This document shows, in pieces, positions 1-7,252 of a DNA stretch of 54,679 nt; the first letter of the stretch is position 1, and every line of letters starts with the position of its first letter. This stretch comes from CAYWBI01 sp964456445 (GTDB lineage: Bacteria; Calditrichota; Calditrichia; Calditrichales; J004). The stretch covers positions 1-54,679 of the forward strand of contig CAYWBI010000009.1 in NCBI GenBank assembly GCA_964456445.1, in the 5' to 3' direction. The notes below the pieces were generated by a model. It did no database searches. It saw only the letters and a list, made by a program, of their open reading frames with translations, and was not told the DNA's origin. Both the position numbers and the translations under genes were made by a program.

Positions 1-1
1 G

Positions 2-91
2 AAGAAATGGAAAATGCCGATCCGCAACTGGAACCAGGCCATTAATCAATTTGCGGTGCATTATGAAGGCCGTGTAAATTTGAACAACTAA
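2..91 (+). CDS. C-terminal end of an unidentified protein (cut by window edge)
   Basis: The frame beginning at base 2 is open for 29 codons to a TAA at 89-91 and enters from outside the window. The visible tail carries the residues WKMPIRNWNQAINQFA followed by a short polar end. Its dense Trp/Asn/Gln composition looks like a real protein end rather than random translation. I do not recognise the family. The next gene starts about 190 bases later with its own strong ribosome binding site, so it is a separate gene. Confidence 0.4.
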   Translation, partial: KKWKMPIRNWNQAINQFAVHYEGRVNLNN

Positions 92-141
92 CAAAAGGTA
101 TTTACACAAAACTATTTATGGGCTCCGGATAAGAGAAAAGG

Positions 142-169
142 AGGGTAAATTACCCTATTGCCATGGCAA
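142..169. repeat. two adjacent short palindromes
   Basis: AGGGTAAATTACCCT (142-156) forms a 6-bp hairpin with a 3-base loop. It is followed at once by the perfect 12-bp palindrome TTGCCATGGCAA (158-169). They lie between the end of the truncated first gene and the secreted protein at 283. There is no T-run, so this is not an intrinsic terminator. A dimeric regulator site is possible, but nothing else supports it. Confidence 0.3.
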
Positions 170-282
170 AGAATAAAACCTGATGTGATCTATATTACGA
201 TACCCAGGAAACAAAATTCTTATACTTTATTTCGTTTATTACAAATATTTACTATTTCACCACTCATTTTCAGGAGGCCTCT

Positions 283-1500
283 ATGTTTAACCAACCCATG
301 ATCCGCGCTGTGTTTTTTGCCTTGATCGCTTTAATGATCAGCGTCTTGCCCAAACCTGCATTTAGTCAGGTCAGCGATGCCGAAGTCATACGAGAAATGA
401 AAAGTCCCGGCGTTATCTCGGTCAAATTAACCAAGAAAAAGGGCCATAAACAATGGAGCAGTGACTATGGGACGTGGGAATATGTGCGCGGTGTTGAAGT
501 GATCCGTGAATATCCCAAAAAGAAGGGCGTAACTTTAAAAATAGTCGGTGATGCTGTTTATCAAATGTACGGCAGTAAGTACAAATACTGGAAATTCCGC
601 GTCATATCCAATGAATACTTAGGAATGGGCACGCCATCCAGTCAGGAAATTTTACAACTTGTGCAAAATAATATGGAAAAATTTGTCTCCAATTATTGGT
701 ATAATAAAATTATTGGGGATATAAAAGCCCTCTATATTTCCGAAGATCCGCAATTTGTCTGGCACAGTACCAATTCCATGTCCCTGAATATGGTGGCTGA
801 GTTTCGCGCGCTGGTAAACAACACCGATCTTGAGGATATCCAACAGACCTATGAAGTGCGTCTCTATCGGGATTCCGATGATCAGCCCTGGAAAGGTTTT
901 TTAGCCATTCGGCGTTCACGTAAAACATCCAATCGCAAGTCCTATCGCCCCGATGAAATCCGGGCTATGAAAACCCTGGCGGATGTGGATCGTGAACGAA
1001 AAGCCCAGGCTGCTGCAAGTAATTTGCCAAAAGTATTCGTAGCTCAATTTAAAAGCGGAACAGATTTGGTGTTTGCCTTGAACCGGGAACTGCATAAGAG
1101 AACCCCGGAAAGCGTAGAGGCTTTTTTAATGAAAACTTTGGCGCCACAATTTTTTGTAAGGGGGAGTATGGTTGGGTTAAATCAAAGAGGGGCCGATATT
1201 ATTAATAATAATGTGGCCAATGCTTTTAACAGACAATCCAAATTCAGGGATCAGTACTGCCAAACACCGTCCATCGATAAAAGACGTTCATCAAAAAACC
1301 GTATTTATTTAAAATCGATTGGAGGAAGGGTTGCCAGCCAGATTGCCTTTACCCAAACCAGCGGCGGTTATGTGGACGGTGTAAAACGGCCCGGCGCCTG
1401 GAAGATAACCGATTTGTATATCGGCGTCAGTCAAAAACCGGATGACATCGCCTTCTTTGATTCGTTCTCCAGCCCGAAAAAAGCTTGTCCAAATGATTGA
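283..1500 (+). CDS. secreted protein of unknown function
   Basis: A 405-residue protein with a clear N-terminal signal peptide: hydrophobic residues 9-24, then a cleavage site after Ala-Phe-Ser that leaves Gln as the first mature residue. It is therefore exported to the periplasm or beyond. The ATG is preceded by CAGGAGG at a good distance. The body is rich in Lys, Arg, Tyr and Trp, with alternating hydrophobic segments and no further membrane helix. Two cysteines (in DQYCQT and KKACPND) could form one disulfide in the C-terminal third. I recognise no family and assign no function. It is monocistronic on the plus strand and convergent with the cation transporter that follows. Confidence 0.8.
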   Translation: MFNQPMIRAVFFALIALMISVLPKPAFSQVSDAEVIREMKSPGVISVKLTKKKGHKQWSSDYGTWEYVRGVEVIREYPKKKGVTLKIVGDAVYQMYGSKYKYWKFRVISNEYLGMGTPSSQEILQLVQNNMEKFVSNYWYNKIIGDIKALYISEDPQFVWHSTNSMSLNMVAEFRALVNNTDLEDIQQTYEVRLYRDSDDQPWKGFLAIRRSRKTSNRKSYRPDEIRAMKTLADVDRERKAQAAASNLPKVFVAQFKSGTDLVFALNRELHKRTPESVEAFLMKTLAPQFFVRGSMVGLNQRGADIINNNVANAFNRQSKFRDQYCQTPSIDKRRSSKNRIYLKSIGGRVASQIAFTQTSGGYVDGVKRPGAWKITDLYIGVSQKPDDIAFFDSFSSPKKACPND

Positions 1501-1564
1501 TCTAATGTTGAATTATGGGCCGCCGCCTACCGGTGGGCAGGTCTTTATCTTAAAAGATATGGGA

Positions 1565-2371
1565 TTACTTTCCCAACTTTAAAATTTGAATGGCGCCACG
1601 GATAACAACAAGAAAGATCAGGCCGCCAATAATCAAATCCGGCAGGGCGGAATTTAGAAAATGCACCAAAATGCCCGCCAGGATAACGCCGCTGTTGATG
1701 ACCACATCGTTGGATGTGAAAATCATACTGGCCCTCATGTGGGCGTCGTTGCTTTTAGATTTTTGCAACAGGTACAAACTGTAGCCGTTTGCTGCCAGCG
1801 CCAGAAGTGAAATGATGATCATCAGGCGATAGTCCGGTGGATGTTCAAGGGAAATAAAACGTTGGACCACTTCATAAAACCCGGCCAGGGCCAGAACACT
1901 TTGGAAATAACCGCTGATCCGGGCGACCTGTTTCTTTTTGGCCAGCGCGCCGCCTACGGCAAGCAGGCTTAGCATGTAAACAAAAGAATCTGCCAGCATG
2001 TCCAGGCTATCGGCTACCAGGCCCATGGAGCCGGCGATCCAGCCCATAGCCATCTCCAAAACAAAAAAACTGAAGTTTATAATCAACACCGACCACAGCA
2101 AGCGTTTTTGTAAGGCCGGATCCCCGCTGCCATCGGTATCGGCGAGAACCCTTTCTTCGCTGGATTGCAGGTGGGCGTTAAAATTCAGACTATTGATGCG
2201 CGCATTTATCTCTCCGTTGTCCCCGCTATGAAATACATGCAGGGTACGCGCCGGGATATCAAATTCCAGTTTTTTGATATTGGGCAGGTCCTCGAGCTTC
2301 ATCCGGATAATTTGCTCCTCCGCCGGGCAATCCATTTTTTTTATCAGAAATATTGATTGGTATATGTGCAA
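1565..2371 (-). CDS. CDF-family cation efflux transporter with N-terminal HMA-like domain
   Basis: A 268-residue inner-membrane protein of the cation diffusion facilitator type (CzcD-like), expected to export Zn2+, Co2+ or a similar divalent ion. The first ~65 residues form a soluble ferredoxin-like domain resembling heavy-metal-associated domains, with the motif MDCPAEE (one Cys rather than CxxC). From about residue 90 there are five or six transmembrane segments. The second helix ends in ADSLDMLADS, giving the paired Asp of the CDF metal site. A later helix carries FTSNDVVIN, giving the Asn/Asp pair. The usual C-terminal cytoplasmic dimerisation domain is missing, since the protein ends just after the last helix. 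The metal is not deducible from sequence. It is convergent with the secreted protein at 283. Confidence 0.85.
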   Translation of the reverse strand: MHIYQSIFLIKKMDCPAEEQIIRMKLEDLPNIKKLEFDIPARTLHVFHSGDNGEINARINSLNFNAHLQSSEERVLADTDGSGDPALQKRLLWSVLIINFSFFVLEMAMGWIAGSMGLVADSLDMLADSFVYMLSLLAVGGALAKKKQVARISGYFQSVLALAGFYEVVQRFISLEHPPDYRLMIIISLLALAANGYSLYLLQKSKSNDAHMRASMIFTSNDVVINSGVILAGILVHFLNSALPDLIIGGLIFLVVIRGAIQILKLGK

Positions 2372-2654
2372 ATCCGGCCCCTAAAAGAGTGAAACAGGAA
2401 AATGATTCTTACTTTTGCTTAGCAATTTCTTAACAGCCATAACTTAGATTGATTTTCACTCCACAAAGTTAGTAGGTTTAAGATCAGGCTGCCAAACAAT
2501 ATTTTCAAGATATAACCGGGCAGGATATAAATCATTCAAAAAATTTGCGCTTTAGTTGTTTCACGATAATATTTAGCACTTTGCAAAAAATGGTCTGGAT
2601 GCATCATATCCAAAGCTTAAAAATTTCTGTCGATAAAACAAAAGGTTAACAGCC

Positions 2655-3449
2655 ATGGATGATTATAAATCCTATAACCGCCGGTTATGGGATGCACGGA
2701 CCGAATGCCACTTTAAATCCGATTTTTATAATGTCGCAGGATTTCTGAAAGGCGCAAGCAGTCTTAATCCTATTGAAACCGAACTTTTTGGAGACATTAC
2801 TCATAAAAGCCTGTTGCATTTGCAATGCCATTTTGGGCTGGATACACTTTCTCTGGCCCGTCTTGGCGCCCGTGTATGTGGTGTGGATCTATCTGGTGTG
2901 GCGATTGATCAGGCCCGGATATTGACCGATAGCGTAGGGTTAGATGCCCGCTTTATCCAAAGTGATGTGTATGAATTGCCCGGCTTACTCGATGAAAAAT
3001 TTGATATTGTTTTTACCTCTTATGGGGTTTTAGGCTGGCTGCCCGATATGCAGCGTTGGGCGGAAACGGTAAAACATTTTCTAAAGCCGGGCGGGATGCT
3101 TATTCTGGTGGAGTTCCATCCCATGGCCTGGGTGTTCGGGCCCGGATTCAAAACGATAGATTATTCCTATTTTAACCGTGAGGCCATCATTGAACACGAA
3201 TCCGGGAGCTATGCCGATTCCCGGCAAAAAACCGGGGGAACGTCTGTCTGCTGGAACCATAGCCTGAGCGATGTATTGGGTGGGCTTTTAGGACAACAAT
3301 TGCGGATTGCCCATTTTTCCGAGTACGATTATTCCCCTTACAATTGCTTTGATGATATGATTGCGACAGAGGACGCGCATTTCCAGATCCGTTCGCTTGC
3401 GGGAAAGCTGCCATTGCTCTATGCGCTAAAAGCAATAAATGAAGTTTGA
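2655..3449 (+). CDS. class I SAM-dependent methyltransferase
   Basis: A 264-residue soluble enzyme with a Rossmann-type methyltransferase core. The glycine-poor motif I region is LLHLQCHFGLDTLSLARLGA. Next comes the acidic ribose-binding strand end VCGVDLSG, then FIQSDVYELP, and the post-motif FDIVFTSYGVLGWL with KPGGMLILVEFHP. This arrangement is typical of small-molecule methyltransferases of the UbiE/BioC-like superfamily. The substrate cannot be inferred. The ATG is preceded by AAAGG. The 283-bp region upstream is shared with the divergent cation transporter and holds no evident gene. No partner gene sits close enough to suggest an operon. Confidence 0.85.
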   Translation: MDDYKSYNRRLWDARTECHFKSDFYNVAGFLKGASSLNPIETELFGDITHKSLLHLQCHFGLDTLSLARLGARVCGVDLSGVAIDQARILTDSVGLDARFIQSDVYELPGLLDEKFDIVFTSYGVLGWLPDMQRWAETVKHFLKPGGMLILVEFHPMAWVFGPGFKTIDYSYFNREAIIEHESGSYADSRQKTGGTSVCWNHSLSDVLGGLLGQQLRIAHFSEYDYSPYNCFDDMIATEDAHFQIRSLAGKLPLLYALKAINEV

Positions 3450-3630
3450 TGCGCTTAATATGCTATTGCTTCTATGTGAAAACACTGCGGCTGCTTGATT
3501 GGTTTGAAAAATACACATCGGATTTCGTCGGGTCTGTAACACCGGTTTAAAAAATATTCCGTTTTATAATATCGAAATCTTTTTAGCTATGGGTCTTAAT
3601 CCTGGGACCCGGTAAAAGCAAATCCCGGCG

Positions 3631-4512
3631 CTATTTGTCAATAACAGGTTTACGGGGGGCAATGATAACCAGGTATCTGCTACGCCAAAAGGTTTCCGGT
3701 TCGCTGATTTGAAATATTGTTGCCTGCCGTGTGCTGTCCGGGGTTAAGCTGTACGATTGCGGATCGTGGATGGAGACCACCTGAACATCAGCGGTTTTTG
3801 CCGGGATGGTGATGGAATCCATTTCCATCATATCCAGAGGGGTAAAATCCGCAGAGTTTAATTTAGGGCTTACAACGATCGTTTGCCCAAACCCGAGAAT
3901 GCCTCCTTTATAACTGATTATATTTTTTGCCGCCAGTTCGTCTTCGGTGCCGATAACCATAAAGGCCATTTTCATTTTTTCGCTCTGTGCCTCTATCAGT
4001 TCATTTTTTACTTGTAATTCAGCATTTGTACTGGTTACCTGTTGACTCAAATCATCGATTTGCAAGCGCAATTCCTTGATGTATTTTTCGCGTTCATCAA
4101 GCTCTTTGGTAAGCTTTTCTATGGTGTTTTCAAACGATTTACTGTTAACAGAAACTTTTCGGTAACGGTTTTGCAAACGGAGAAGTTTTGACTTAGACGT
4201 TGTGATGTAGTTATCGATTGATTTGATATCGGTAAGCATTTTCTCCCGGACGCCAATTTTTTGTTTGTTTTCCAGGTTTTTGGAATATGCGGTGATCAGG
4301 CCTTCACGCTTACGGATAATTTCAAGATTATCATAGACATCGTTCAGCGTGCCGGTATATTCTTCGATAAAATTATCTTTCTGATTTGATTGGTCACGGA
4401 TCAGTTCATTTTGCTTTTTTACTTGTTGAAGCTCTTTCTCCAGGTTTTTTACCTTTTGTTGATTACAAGAAAAAAACAGGACAAGGCTTAGTGGGATATA
4501 AATATATTTCAT
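3631..4512 (-). CDS. coiled-coil lipoprotein of unknown function
   Basis: A 293-residue protein starting with a lipoprotein signal peptide: a hydrophobic stretch, then LFFSC at residues 12-16. It should be lipid-anchored at the Cys. Residues ~20-180 are almost continuous heptad-rich coiled coil (for example VKNLEKELQQVKKQNELI and EREKYIKELRLQIDDL). The C-terminal ~100 residues are a compact beta-rich domain containing FMVIGTEDELAAKNII. The start lies one base beyond the stop of the upstream gene, so the two are probably translationally coupled. The likely role is a periplasmic spacer or scaffold, by inference from architecture only. Lipoproteins of this coiled-coil plus small-domain type are common in FCB genomes, and I cannot name a family with certainty. 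Confidence 0.75.
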   Translation of the reverse strand: MKYIYIPLSLVLFFSCNQQKVKNLEKELQQVKKQNELIRDQSNQKDNFIEEYTGTLNDVYDNLEIIRKREGLITAYSKNLENKQKIGVREKMLTDIKSIDNYITTSKSKLLRLQNRYRKVSVNSKSFENTIEKLTKELDEREKYIKELRLQIDDLSQQVTSTNAELQVKNELIEAQSEKMKMAFMVIGTEDELAAKNIISYKGGILGFGQTIVVSPKLNSADFTPLDMMEMDSITIPAKTADVQVVSIHDPQSYSLTPDSTRQATIFQISEPETFWRSRYLVIIAPRKPVIDK

Positions 4513-4513
4513 T

Positions 4514-4939
4514 CTACTTCTCCTTCAATTTCCAATAATTTAGCGAATCTTTGGCCATGGATTCAAATACTAATTTTCCATCCTGTGGTTTTAGTATCCG
4601 TCCAACCGCCAGGTTTTCAAAACGGATCAATGATTTACCTGGATCGATTTCGCCCGTCCCATTTCTGCGGGAATTGTGGCTGTTAATCGTATAGCTCATT
4701 TTTAATGTCGAATCCTGTTGTTCAACTGTTCGGATGGTGAGAGTGATTACGTCCAGCACGTGATCGCGATAAAGGAAACCAATATAAAATTTCCGGTAGT
4801 CGGTAAAAACGACCGATTTTTGCAGCGGGCTTTTTGCCTGATTAATTCGACTTGCGGAAATTTGCTTAACCGACGCCGTGTTTTTTTGCTGGGCAAAACT
4901 CAGCAGAAAAAGCAAAAATACCATCAGATATTTATTCAT
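4514..4939 (-). CDS. small secreted protein coupled to the coiled-coil lipoprotein
   Basis: About 141 residues from the ATG chosen here; a TTG nine bases upstream would add three residues but gives no better ribosome binding site. The signal peptide is MNKYLMVFLLFLLSFA, with predicted cleavage before Gln-Gln. The mature part is beta-rich, with several short amphipathic strands and a DPGKSLIRFENL turn, and no membrane helix. It is the first gene of a two-gene unit with the coiled-coil lipoprotein downstream, with a one-base gap between stop and start. The two products probably act together in the periplasm. I recognise no family. Confidence 0.7.
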   Translation of the reverse strand: MNKYLMVFLLFLLSFAQQKNTASVKQISASRINQAKSPLQKSVVFTDYRKFYIGFLYRDHVLDVITLTIRTVEQQDSTLKMSYTINSHNSRRNGTGEIDPGKSLIRFENLAVGRILKPQDGKLVFESMAKDSLNYWKLKEK

Positions 4940-5503
4940 TATAATCAACCTGGTTCATGTACAATTATTTTATTTATTCCCAGCATCATCTATTTATTCC
5001 GGAGGATATTAAAACATGTGTTTATTTGTAACTATTCAGCTAAATGACGCTTTGTGTTCTAAATTTTGACTTCAATGTTTATCGCCAACTTTTTATATTT
5101 CTTTTTTTACCGCCAAGGCACTAAGACGCTAAGTTTTTATGATTTTCTTTGCGTATTCGCGCCTTTGCGGTTATTTATAACACATTATATGGCTGTAGGC
5201 TATCATGAATCCATTCTTGTTTTTATACAGCTGAATAGTAACGTTTATTTGTATAAAACGGAACTCCCGGTTATTATTCAGGATTGCCCTTCATTGCAGG
5301 TTTATGTAATTTTGTCGTTAAATCAATGGGTCCCGAATATAGCAGATGTTTTTCTGACTATTTCAATAGTTATGCCAATGTGCCCGGACCGTATATAAAA
5401 AGGGAATACGATGAAGATTTGGCGGGTATGGATGTGGCATTGTGCAACCATTATACATTCTTTGTCTTTTTGTAATTATTGTTTATAAAAATAAGGAGGA
5501 AAT
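4940..5503. other. intergenic region without a convincing gene
   Basis: This stretch separates the minus-strand envelope pair from yajQ. It contains an imperfect palindromic repeat (listed separately). Overlapping open frames are present across 5066-5475, but they run through the repeat, lack ribosome binding sites and show no domain. A tiny frame at 5016-5069 has GGAGG upstream but encodes only 17 residues. The frame at 5320-5475 has a protein-like composition (CFSDYFNSYANVPGPYI), so a decayed gene remnant is possible. Confidence 0.5.
5108..5173. repeat. imperfect inverted repeat of the 'AAGGCACTAAGACGC' type
   Basis: The left arm (5108-5133) reads ACCGCCAAGGCACTAAGACG followed by CTAAG. 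The right arm (5148-5173) reads CTTTGCGTATTCGCGCCTTT followed by GCGGTTA. The reverse complement of the right arm matches the left arm with scattered mismatches, so the RNA or single strand would fold into a long imperfect hairpin with a ~14-base loop. It resembles the dispersed intergenic hairpins built on 'ACCACCAAGACACAAAG'-like units found in many environmental bacterial genomes. A related element lies at 26252-26356. Confidence 0.6.
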
Positions 5504-5986
5504 ATGCCATCATTTGATATCGTCTCGGAAGTGAACATGCATGAACTTACAAATGCTGTTGACCAGGCAAATAAAGAAGTGACCACCCGTTATGACTTTA
5601 AAGGAACGGATTCAAATTTTGAGATGAAGGACGAGCTGATCACCTCTTCATCGGGTTCGGATTTCCAGGTGAAACAGATGTATGATATCCTATTGACCAA
5701 GCTGTCCAGGCGAAATATTGACCTGAAATTTATTGAAGCGGGCAAGGTGTTTGAGTCCGGGAAGGGTGCCCGTCAGGAAATAACCATTAAACAGGGAATC
5801 GATAAAGAAACGGCAAAAAAAATTGTTAAGCTGGTCAAGGACCGCAAGCTCAAGATCCAGGCCGCCATTCAGGGTGAAAAAGTTCGTGTCAGCGGTAAAA
5901 AACGCGATGACCTACAGCAGGTAATGGCAACAATAAAAAACGCGGATTTGGATGTTGCGCTGCAATTTGAAAATTTTCGTGATTAG
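5504..5986 (+). CDS. yajQ: YajQ family nucleotide-binding protein
   Basis: A 160-residue soluble protein matching the YajQ family over its full length (family members are about 160-165 residues). It opens with MPSFDIVSEVNMHELTNAVD and has the family signatures TTRYDFKG, the LKFIEAGKVFESG region and the C-terminal VRVSGKKRDDLQ. Members fold as two ferredoxin-like domains and have been reported to bind cyclic di-GMP in Xanthomonas; other members bind nucleotides or RNA. The ATG is preceded by AAGGAGG. Its stop lies 14 bases before arfB, so the pair probably forms a small operon. Confidence 0.95.
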   Translation: MPSFDIVSEVNMHELTNAVDQANKEVTTRYDFKGTDSNFEMKDELITSSSGSDFQVKQMYDILLTKLSRRNIDLKFIEAGKVFESGKGARQEITIKQGIDKETAKKIVKLVKDRKLKIQAAIQGEKVRVSGKKRDDLQQVMATIKNADLDVALQFENFRD

Positions 5987-6000
5987 AAGGAATTGTTTCT

Positions 6001-6432
6001 GTGCAGATTAAAATAGCAGAGGGTGTATTTGTGGACGATACAGCCTTCTCCATATCAACCACACATAGTGGCGGGCCGGGCGGGCAGCATGTAAATACAT
6101 CCAATACGAAGGTGGTTCTGGATTGTCCGCTGGGGGCCATTATAGGTCTTACGCCGTCCCAACAGCAGCGATTAATGGCAAATTTAAGTGGCCGGATTAC
6201 GGCATCCGGGAACATACGTGTTGTGTCACAAAAAGGACGTTCGCAATGGCGTAACCGTCAGGACGCCGCGGAAAGATTGCTTTTACTGATAAAAACGGCC
6301 CTAATCTTTCCCAAAAGACGGCGGGCAACCCATGTGTCTGCAGGGCAGAAACTGATCCGCCTGCAAGGTAAAAAGAAACGTTCCGCTATAAAGAAAATGC
6401 GAAAAAAAAGAATTGATCGTGACGATGACTGA
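6001..6432 (+). CDS. arfB: alternative ribosome-rescue factor ArfB (peptidyl-tRNA hydrolase)
   Basis: A 143-residue release-factor-like protein (the family is about 140). The catalytic GGQ motif lies in SGGPGGQHVNTSNTKV near residues 21-36. The C-terminal tail is strongly basic (KKKRSAIKKMRKKRI), as needed to probe the empty mRNA channel of stalled ribosomes. It has no stop-codon recognition domain, which separates it from RF1/RF2. ArfB hydrolyses peptidyl-tRNA on ribosomes stalled without a stop codon. Translation starts at GTG with GAAGG upstream. It follows yajQ by 14 bases and converges with the MipA-like gene 22 bases downstream. Confidence 0.93.
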   Translation: MQIKIAEGVFVDDTAFSISTTHSGGPGGQHVNTSNTKVVLDCPLGAIIGLTPSQQQRLMANLSGRITASGNIRVVSQKGRSQWRNRQDAAERLLLLIKTALIFPKRRRATHVSAGQKLIRLQGKKKRSAIKKMRKKRIDRDDD

Positions 6433-6454
6433 TCTTGCTTAACAAAAACCGCAT

Positions 6455-7156
6455 CTAAAAGTAATAACCAAATCCAGAGAAAAACTGATTTATATTTGCC
6501 GATGCGGCAAGCGGGCTTGACGATACCGATTTGTTATACCAATAAATTCTCAGGCCGCTAAAGACCGCCCATTTTTGTAAACGGTAGGTCGCAATCATCT
6601 CTAGTTCGGCGCCAAGCGCTTTGTCCGGACGATAGGTGGATGTGCCATAATAATAGTTTACCAGACCGCTGCTTTGTAACTGGAGACCGAGAGCGGTCAA
6701 TAGACGTAAATTTCCAAAATGCTCTGCCCGGTAAACCTGAAGTTCGGCCTCCCATGATTTATGTGTTTTAATTATATCCTGTAAAATTATAAAGCGTGCA
6801 TTAAAGCCGTTCCCCAAACGACGTCCGATATGAAACCCGGCCTCAATTGCCCTCTTTCGCTGCGACAAACCATTAGCTTTAACCCGATATTGGTGTGTAC
6901 GTATCTGGGCAACCACGGACGCAAAGTACAAACCGTCCCTGTAAATAGTATAGCCTGCCCGGTTTGCTTCAATAAAAAACAAATCATATCCGCCAAAAAC
7001 AAACAGGCCTGGTGTCATATCTGCTTTTGTGCCATGATAGTTCTGATCGCGCACACTGGCGCCAATCCCCCACACGCCATAAGCAGGTTCAAGCCAGTTC
7101 TGAGCGCTGAGCACCGAGATGGAAAAAAGAAAAAGGAGGACCATTTTTTTTAACAT
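6455..7156 (-). CDS. MipA/OmpV-like outer-membrane protein
   Basis: A 233-residue protein with a signal peptide (hydrophobic residues 5-16, cleavage after Leu-Ser-Ala leaving Gln). The mature part is made of alternating amphipathic strands with aromatic ends and finishes in FFSGFGYYF, a typical outer-membrane barrel C-terminus. The order GVWGIGASVRDQNYHG, TPGLFVFGGYDLFF, FHIGRRLG and TYRPDKALGAELEM matches the MipA/OmpV layout (MltA-interacting protein family). It probably forms a small beta-barrel, but the physiological role of the family is poorly defined. It is separated by 96 bases from the DUF5916 gene upstream on the same strand, so co-transcription is possible. Confidence 0.75.
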   Translation of the reverse strand: MLKKMVLLFLFSISVLSAQNWLEPAYGVWGIGASVRDQNYHGTKADMTPGLFVFGGYDLFFIEANRAGYTIYRDGLYFASVVAQIRTHQYRVKANGLSQRKRAIEAGFHIGRRLGNGFNARFIILQDIIKTHKSWEAELQVYRAEHFGNLRLLTALGLQLQSSGLVNYYYGTSTYRPDKALGAELEMIATYRLQKWAVFSGLRIYWYNKSVSSSPLAASANINQFFSGFGYYF

Positions 7157-7252
7157 AATATTCCGCTTTTATGAGCTAAACTTTAAACGCTTTCATGAGA
7201 GCAATTATTTCAAATGCGCCTGTATTTAAGAAACAGTTCACTGGAAAGTGGA

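Noticed and set aside
2..91. Transposase end at the left edge
   Set aside because: The visible 29 residues gave a vague impression of a transposase tail, but no motif or terminal inverted repeat supports it.
3595..3615. Hairpin GGGTC...GACCC as terminator of the coiled-coil lipoprotein gene
   Set aside because: Only a 5-bp stem with a ten-base loop and a broken U-run on the minus strand.
5016..5069. 17-codon frame with GGAGG upstream
   Set aside because: Too short and without hydrophobic, toxin-like or leader-peptide features; no regulated gene follows on this strand within a short distance.
5066..5475. Overlapping open frames in the gap before yajQ
   Set aside because: They cross the palindromic repeat, have no ribosome sites and resemble no family; at best a gene remnant.
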